Assembly: GCA_903879465.1 (NCBI GenBank)
Contig: CAIRLQ010000030.1
Span: 1 to 8,096, forward strand
DNA length: 8,096 nt
Reading direction: 5' to 3'
DNA from: an uncultured Opitutia bacterium
Lineage (GTDB): Bacteria > Verrucomicrobiota > Verrucomicrobiia > Opitutales > UBA953
Numbering within the stretch: the stretch's first letter is position 1; each line of letters opens with the position of its first letter. Of this stretch, positions 6,038 through 8,096 are shown piece after piece. A program made the translations under genes and the position numbers. The notes beneath the pieces were generated by a model that was given only the letters and a program-made list of their open reading frames with translations, had not been told where the DNA came from and did no database searches.

Positions 6038-6955
6038 GTGAGTTTACCGGCCGTCAAGATCGCCATCCCGGCGAAGCTCAACTTGGCTGTGCTGACGGCG
6101 GCCGTACTGGGGAATGTCGGCCTGCTCTACCTGGCATCCCATACGGCTAACGGATGGGTGCTAGCGGGGGCGGTGCTGGCCTTCTCTTTTTTAAATAACA
6201 CGATTTTCTCACTACTGCATGAATCCGTGCACCACATTTTTCACCCCAATGCGCGGGTGAATGAATGGGGTGGTCGGATTGCCGCGGCTTTTTTCCCGAC
6301 AGCGCTCACCTTTCAGCGGATCTTTCACTTACGGCATCACCGGAATAACCGGACCGAAGTGGAGCAGTTCGATTACCTGCATCCCGAGGACAATAAGTTC
6401 CTCAAGCGGGCGCAGTGGTATGCCATCCTGACCGGGCTGTATTGGTTGGCGTCGCCAATCGGCATGCTCATTTATTTGGTTTGGCCGGGCGCGTTCCGGT
6501 TAAAAATTGTCCGCGGTGATGATTCCCCGCTGGCGCAGCAGACGGGGGCGAATGCGATGTTTGCTGGCTTTGACGATGCGCCGGTGGGGAAGATTCGGCT
6601 GGAAATTATCTTCACGATTGCGTTGCAGGTCACGGTCATCTGGTTGGCGGGGATAACTTGGTGGGCTTGGCTACTCTGTTATACGGCTTTTGCCGTAAAT
6701 TGGAGTTCCTTGCAGTATGCAGACCATGCTTGGTCCAAGCTGGACGTGCGGGAAGGGGCTTGGAATCTCCATGTTAATCCGCTGGTACGCTGGATCTTCC
6801 TAAATTATCATCACCATAAGGCGCATCACCAGCATCCGGAAGTGCCGTGGATTCAGCTTGGTAAGTATGTGGACCCGACGGAGCACCGGCCGTCTTTCCT
6901 CCGCATTTACCTCAGTATGTGGCGAGGCCCGCGGCCTTTGCCTAAATCTGAATAA
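6038..6955 (+). CDS. Fatty-acid-desaturase-superfamily membrane di-iron enzyme
   Basis: A 305-residue integral membrane protein with the three histidine boxes of this superfamily: H61ESVHH66, H97LRHH101 and H260KAHH264 (in NYHHHKAHHQHPEVPW), plus an extra candidate ligand H230 (YADHAW). The box order, spacing and 'HP.vPW' ending resemble lipid desaturases and carotenoid hydroxylases/ketolases. Hydrophobic spans lie near 17-35, 40-60, 82-92, 125-150 and 188-220. These enzymes use O2 and electrons to desaturate or hydroxylate acyl chains or isoprenoids; the substrate cannot be read from the sequence. The start is GTG 6038: the preceding gene's TAA (6029-6031) is in the same frame with only two codons between, and the next internal Met is at residue 143. 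There is no strong ribosome site, so translation is probably coupled to the gene before. With a prenyl-condensing-type enzyme next in the operon, an isoprenoid substrate is a reasonable inference. Confidence 0.92.
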   Translation: MSLPAVKIAIPAKLNLAVLTAAVLGNVGLLYLASHTANGWVLAGAVLAFSFLNNTIFSLLHESVHHIFHPNARVNEWGGRIAAAFFPTALTFQRIFHLRHHRNNRTEVEQFDYLHPEDNKFLKRAQWYAILTGLYWLASPIGMLIYLVWPGAFRLKIVRGDDSPLAQQTGANAMFAGFDDAPVGKIRLEIIFTIALQVTVIWLAGITWWAWLLCYTAFAVNWSSLQYADHAWSKLDVREGAWNLHVNPLVRWIFLNYHHHKAHHQHPEVPWIQLGKYVDPTEHRPSFLRIYLSMWRGPRPLPKSE

Positions 6956-7008
6956 CTGGCCAGCGCCTGCCCGGCATCGATCCTTTGCGACAGGAACTTA
7001 CCCCCGTC

Positions 7009-7845
7009 ATGAATTTGGCCTCATCGCCGGCGCGAGGGACTTTGTTTTACACGCTGCGGCAGGAAGGCCTCTGCGCACGGGAGTGTTTGCGTTTCGCCCT
7101 CCGGCACCCGCGGTATTTACTGGTGGGCCTGGCGGTCTATAGCCGGGCGCTCCCGCAGTGGCAGGCCTCTCGGCCCGCGCGGATGGGTTATGCTTTTTTG
7201 CAGTTGTTTGATGACTACATGGATGGCGATCGCGCCTGTTCGGAGGATTTAAGTGGCGTGGCGGAGCGGACGCGCAGCTACTGGCAGTTGGGCAGGTTTG
7301 AGCCGGAAGGCGTGCTGAATCGTCTGGGCCAATCTTTTTACGATGCGTTGCATCGCTTGCCGGCCTCCGAAGCCGCGGTGGCGAAGGCCGATGTGGCGGA
7401 GCTATTGGTGGCGATGCATTACGACTCCCAGCGCCGTCTTCTCCGCTGGCGGCTTTCGGCTCAGGCATTGCAGGGGCACCTGCGACAGACCTTCCGTCCA
7501 TCGCTGAGCCTGCTGTTGCGTTGTGCGGGTTGCCAGACGCAGGTGGGTGCGGTGCCGGCGGTAGTGGCGGCGCTGTCTTGGTGCTCGGTCGTACGAGACT
7601 TTAAGGAAGATACTCGGATCGGCTTGATTAACATTCCGAAAGAGTCGATCCCGGCAGGGGTCAAGGATGTCGAACTCTGGGCGCATCCGCAGGTCCAGGC
7701 TTGGTTGCGGGAAGAACGGCGGCGCGGACGAGCGCTGATAGAGGCGAGTGAAAGTGAGATTAAAGCCGTAGCGGTGCAGGATCCAGCGGCGGCACGCCTC
7801 CTCGGTGTTTTTACACGCTCTATGCGTAAGTATCTGTTAGATTAG
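7009..7845 (+). CDS. Divergent squalene/phytoene synthase-family protein (trans-isoprenyl diphosphate condensing type)
   Basis: A 278-residue all-helical protein. The first aspartate motif is F67DDYMDGD (D68, D69, D72), preceded by YSRALPQWQASRPARMGYAF, which matches the family's 'sr.LP...R.a...Yaf.r..Dd.aD'. The second is V195RDFKEDTRIG, giving D197-x2-E200-D201, followed by LINIPKE as in 'lRDv.EDa.rGr.ylP'. Family members condense two prenyl diphosphates head to head (C30 or C40 products) through Mg2+ held by these motifs. The region that normally reads 'YC..vAg.vg' is here FRPSLSLLLRCAGC (162-175), so substrate or reaction may differ from true phytoene or squalene synthases. The frame is open upstream to TTG 6985 (eight more codons), but ATG 7009 gives the family-typical N-terminus; AGGA lies at 6992-6995, slightly far. 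It begins about 53 bp after the desaturase and is the last gene of the plus operon. Confidence 0.85.
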   Translation: MNLASSPARGTLFYTLRQEGLCARECLRFALRHPRYLLVGLAVYSRALPQWQASRPARMGYAFLQLFDDYMDGDRACSEDLSGVAERTRSYWQLGRFEPEGVLNRLGQSFYDALHRLPASEAAVAKADVAELLVAMHYDSQRRLLRWRLSAQALQGHLRQTFRPSLSLLLRCAGCQTQVGAVPAVVAALSWCSVVRDFKEDTRIGLINIPKESIPAGVKDVELWAHPQVQAWLREERRRGRALIEASESEIKAVAVQDPAAARLLGVFTRSMRKYLLD

Positions 7846-7887
7846 GCTTGGAGGCGGGGGAGGTAAAGACCGTGCAAAGGTGCAAAT

Positions 7888-7900
7888 CGGCCTACGGCCG
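7888..7900. repeat. Mini-hairpin, 5 bp stem, loop TAC
   Basis: CGGCC-TAC-GGCCG is a perfect inverted repeat about 43 bp after the stop of the squalene/phytoene synthase-like gene. It could act as an mRNA 3' structure; no T-run follows. Confidence 0.6.
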
Positions 7901-7974
7901 GTGGAAAGGTGGAAAAGGTGAATTGAAATCAGAGGACAGAGTACGGAGTACAGATTACGGACGGAAGGTATGGG

Positions 7975-7989
7975 CGGGACTGCGTCCCG
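7975..7989. repeat. Mini-hairpin, 6 bp stem, loop TGC
   Basis: CGGGAC-TGC-GTCCCG is a perfect inverted repeat with the same 3-nt-loop architecture as its neighbours. Confidence 0.65.
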
Positions 7990-8007
7990 ACATAGGGGGC
8001 GTTTAAG

Positions 8008-8032
8008 GTAGGGACGTGGCTTCGCCGCGCCC
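8008..8032 (+). repeat. REP-like element, left copy
   Basis: A 25 bp unit starting GTAGGG with an inner hairpin CGTGGC-TTC-GCCGCG (8015-8029, one G-T wobble) and ending CCC. It matches the right copy at 19 of 25 positions when that copy is read on the minus strand. Confidence 0.7.
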
Positions 8033-8046
8033 TTGTTTTCATAGGA

Positions 8047-8071
8047 GGTCAAGGCGAAGCCTTGCCCCTAC
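8047..8071 (-). repeat. REP-like element, right copy (inverted)
   Basis: Read on the minus strand it starts GTAGGG and contains the perfect hairpin CAAGGC-TTC-GCCTTG (8050-8064). With the left copy it forms an inverted doublet separated by 14 bp, in the style of bacterial interspersed mosaic elements. Four of the six differences from the left copy fall in the stem as matched pairs, so base pairing is kept. Confidence 0.7.
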
Positions 8072-8072
8072 C

Positions 8073-8089
8073 CGCGAGCGGAGCTCGCG
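8073..8089. repeat. Mini-hairpin, 7 bp stem, loop GGA
   Basis: CGCGAGC-GGA-GCTCGCG is a perfect inverted repeat directly after the REP-like doublet. It shares the 3-nt-loop design but has a different stem sequence. Confidence 0.65.
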
Positions 8090-8096
8090 AGAGGCG

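Larger units (their letters stand above)
7846..8096. other. Intergenic, repeat- and hairpin-rich tail without a credible gene
   Basis: No coding region is supported here; a 71-codon minus-strand frame covers only repeat sequence. The first part contains near-repeats of AAAGGTG/GTGGAAAGG (7876-7920) and a purine-rich stretch of degenerate 7-mers (AGTACGG, AGTACAG, ATTACGG) at about 7940-7960. The second part is a series of mini-hairpins with 3-nt loops, listed separately. No U-tract follows any of them, so a classical intrinsic terminator for the plus operon is not evident, though the hairpins may serve as 3' end structures. Confidence 0.7.

Noticed and set aside
7007..7501. A 164-codon minus-strand frame
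   Set aside because: It is opposite the squalene/phytoene synthase-like gene, Pro/Ala/Arg-rich and without any domain pattern.
7888..7900. Rho-independent terminator of the plus operon
   Set aside because: The stem is only 5 bp and no T-run follows it.
7837..8052. A 71-codon minus-strand frame in the tail
   Set aside because: It consists of REP-like and purine-rich repeat sequence and has no gene-like composition.

Overview
The window holds two divergently transcribed, tightly packed gene sets with a 133-150 bp control region between them (about 5218-5362), followed by a repeat-rich tail without genes (7846-8096). No RNA genes, CRISPR arrays, transposases or phage genes were seen. The organism is a GC-rich Gram-negative-type bacterium. 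The FG-GAP/UnbV protein, a bacterial GH3 enzyme, weak Shine-Dalgarno signals and short intergenic hairpin repeats are all compatible with Verrucomicrobiota (Opitutales-like). This placement is inferred from general impression, not from a marker gene.

Minus-strand operon (5217 down to 1, running off the left edge): (1) a 907-residue fusion of an RnfD/NqrB-like membrane domain with seven FG-GAP-type Asp-rich repeats and a C-terminal ASPIC/UnbV domain; (2) a Rieske non-heme iron oxygenase with all expected metal ligands; (3) a small unrecognised polytopic membrane protein; (4) an unrecognised soluble protein with a probable acyltransferase (GNAT-like) fold; (5) the first 55 codons of a GH3-family acyl-adenylating/acid-amide synthetase, cut by the window edge. 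The junctions are a 4 bp gap, a TAATG overlap, an ATGA overlap and a 14 bp overlap, so all five are almost certainly co-translated.

Plus-strand operon (about 5351/5363 to 7845): (6) an exported NTF2/SnoaL-like protein with a C-terminal membrane anchor; (7) a fatty-acid-desaturase-superfamily membrane di-iron enzyme with three His boxes; (8) a divergent squalene/phytoene-synthase-family protein that keeps both aspartate-rich motifs.

The control region contains two 17 bp near-palindromes (CATCGA-N5-TCGATG type) exactly 21 bp apart, placed between an extended -10 element for the minus operon and a weaker AT-rich -10 for the plus operon. One dimeric regulator could therefore control both sets. 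Taken together, the genes look like a locus that makes or tailors a lipid or isoprenoid: a prenyl-diphosphate-condensing-type enzyme, two oxygen-dependent iron enzymes, a membrane redox module that might feed electrons, a putative acyltransferase and a carboxylate-activating GH3 enzyme that could conjugate the product. The individual family assignments are mostly firm. The joint pathway is an inference, and I do not recognise this combination as a described system.

The tail (7846-8096) contains five perfect or near-perfect mini-hairpins with 3-nt loops. Two of them form an inverted pair of a 25 bp REP-like element whose stem differences are compensatory.
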